From a virus: a stretch of DNA of 21,443 bases. Made by a program: the position numbers and the translations under genes. The notes beneath the pieces are model-generated. The model saw only the letters and a list, made by a program, of their open reading frames with translations. It was not told the DNA's origin and ran no database searches. Positions within the stretch are counted from its first letter, which is position 1. Each line of letters starts with the position of its first letter. The DNA is taken from IMG/VR virus record IMGVR_UViG_3300044675_008556, positions 1 through 21,443 of that record; one strand, written 5' to 3'. Shown here one piece after another: positions 21,226 through 21,443 of the stretch.

Positions 21226-21443
21226 TTAGTTGGTGTCGAAGAACTGCTCGTAAACAACCTTGCCACGGTTATCGGTGACAGAGATGTAACGAACATGACG
21301 CTCAATTGCGTCGGAGATATTTAGGGGGTCTTGAGGACCAAAAGACATATGCTTGATCCAAGCGGGGCATCCACCAAGGGAAATGCGAACCTCTGAACCA
21401 GTGGCATCAGTTCCATAAAAATCAAACGTAGATTTGTCACCAT
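21226..21443 (-). CDS. C-terminal part of a protein running off the right edge
   Basis: Minus-strand frame without a start in the window, stop TAA at 21226-21228. The visible 72 residues include STFDFYGTDATGSEVRISLGG, CPAWIKHMSFGPQDP, DAIERHVRYISVTD and VYEQFFDTN at the end. It looks like a small alpha/beta or beta-rich domain that I do not recognise. It is the most upstream visible member of the minus-strand operon, 8 bases before the next ATG. Confidence 0.75.
   Translation of the reverse strand, partial: GDKSTFDFYGTDATGSEVRISLGGCPAWIKHMSFGPQDPLNISDAIERHVRYISVTDNRGKVVYEQFFDTN

Overview
The window looks like part of a large T4-like (myovirus-type, dsDNA) phage genome. The evidence is a T4 gp61-type primase beside what reads as a replicative helicase tail, a phage-style nucleotide-metabolism pair (ThyX and a B12-dependent class II ribonucleotide reductase), one phage tRNA, T4 late-promoter octamers (TATAAATA), and a long run of tightly packed, often ATGA-overlapping genes whose leaders resemble T4 capsid-targeting peptides. 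The host cannot be read from the sequence. A class II reductase needs adenosylcobalamin, so a host that makes or imports B12 is likely.

Layout. 1-3897 (+): end of a gp41-like helicase, primase (N-terminal zinc ribbon damaged by an apparent frameshifting deletion), small acidic protein, thyX and nrdJ form a replication/nucleotide block, closed by tRNA-Asn(GUU) and a hairpin at 3982-4018. 4027-5295 (+): a leaderless-looking late gene with a T4-internal-protein-like leader and a possible zincin domain. 5356-6474 (-): a beta-rich virion/fibre-like protein. 6475-6627: divergent late promoters flanking a roughly 90-nt stem-loop, a candidate small RNA. 6628-7167 (+) RuvC-like resolvase; 7164-7998 (-) FmdB-like zinc ribbon and HNH nuclease. 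7997-13127 (+): four low-complexity, Ala/Lys/Pro-rich proteins, including a tandem paralogue pair; the second copy carries (EAAKA)n, (KAPEPSTP)5 and (PN)25 repeats. 13173-14430 (+): RecB/Cas4-like PD-(D/E)XK exonuclease and a protein with two NUMOD-like DNA-binding repeats. 14437-20585 (+): five tightly coupled genes for probable virion or head-associated proteins, one ending in an HNH motif and one with a PD-(D/E)XK-like motif. 20610-21443 (-): three small genes, one an Rmf/CrpP-like protein.

Working hypothesis (inference): much of 4027-20585 is a set of late proteins packed inside the head. They carry short N-terminal leaders ending in a hydrophobic-x-Glu site like that cut by the T4 prohead protease gp21, followed by variable cargo: a metallopeptidase-like domain, HNH and PD-(D/E)XK nuclease-like domains, glycine/alanine-rich membrane-active-looking segments and long disordered repeats. 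This would be a modular set of injected effectors analogous to T4 IPI-III and Alt but with different enzymatic payloads. Leader similarity and domain motifs are visible by eye only; homology search, structure prediction and virion proteomics would settle it.
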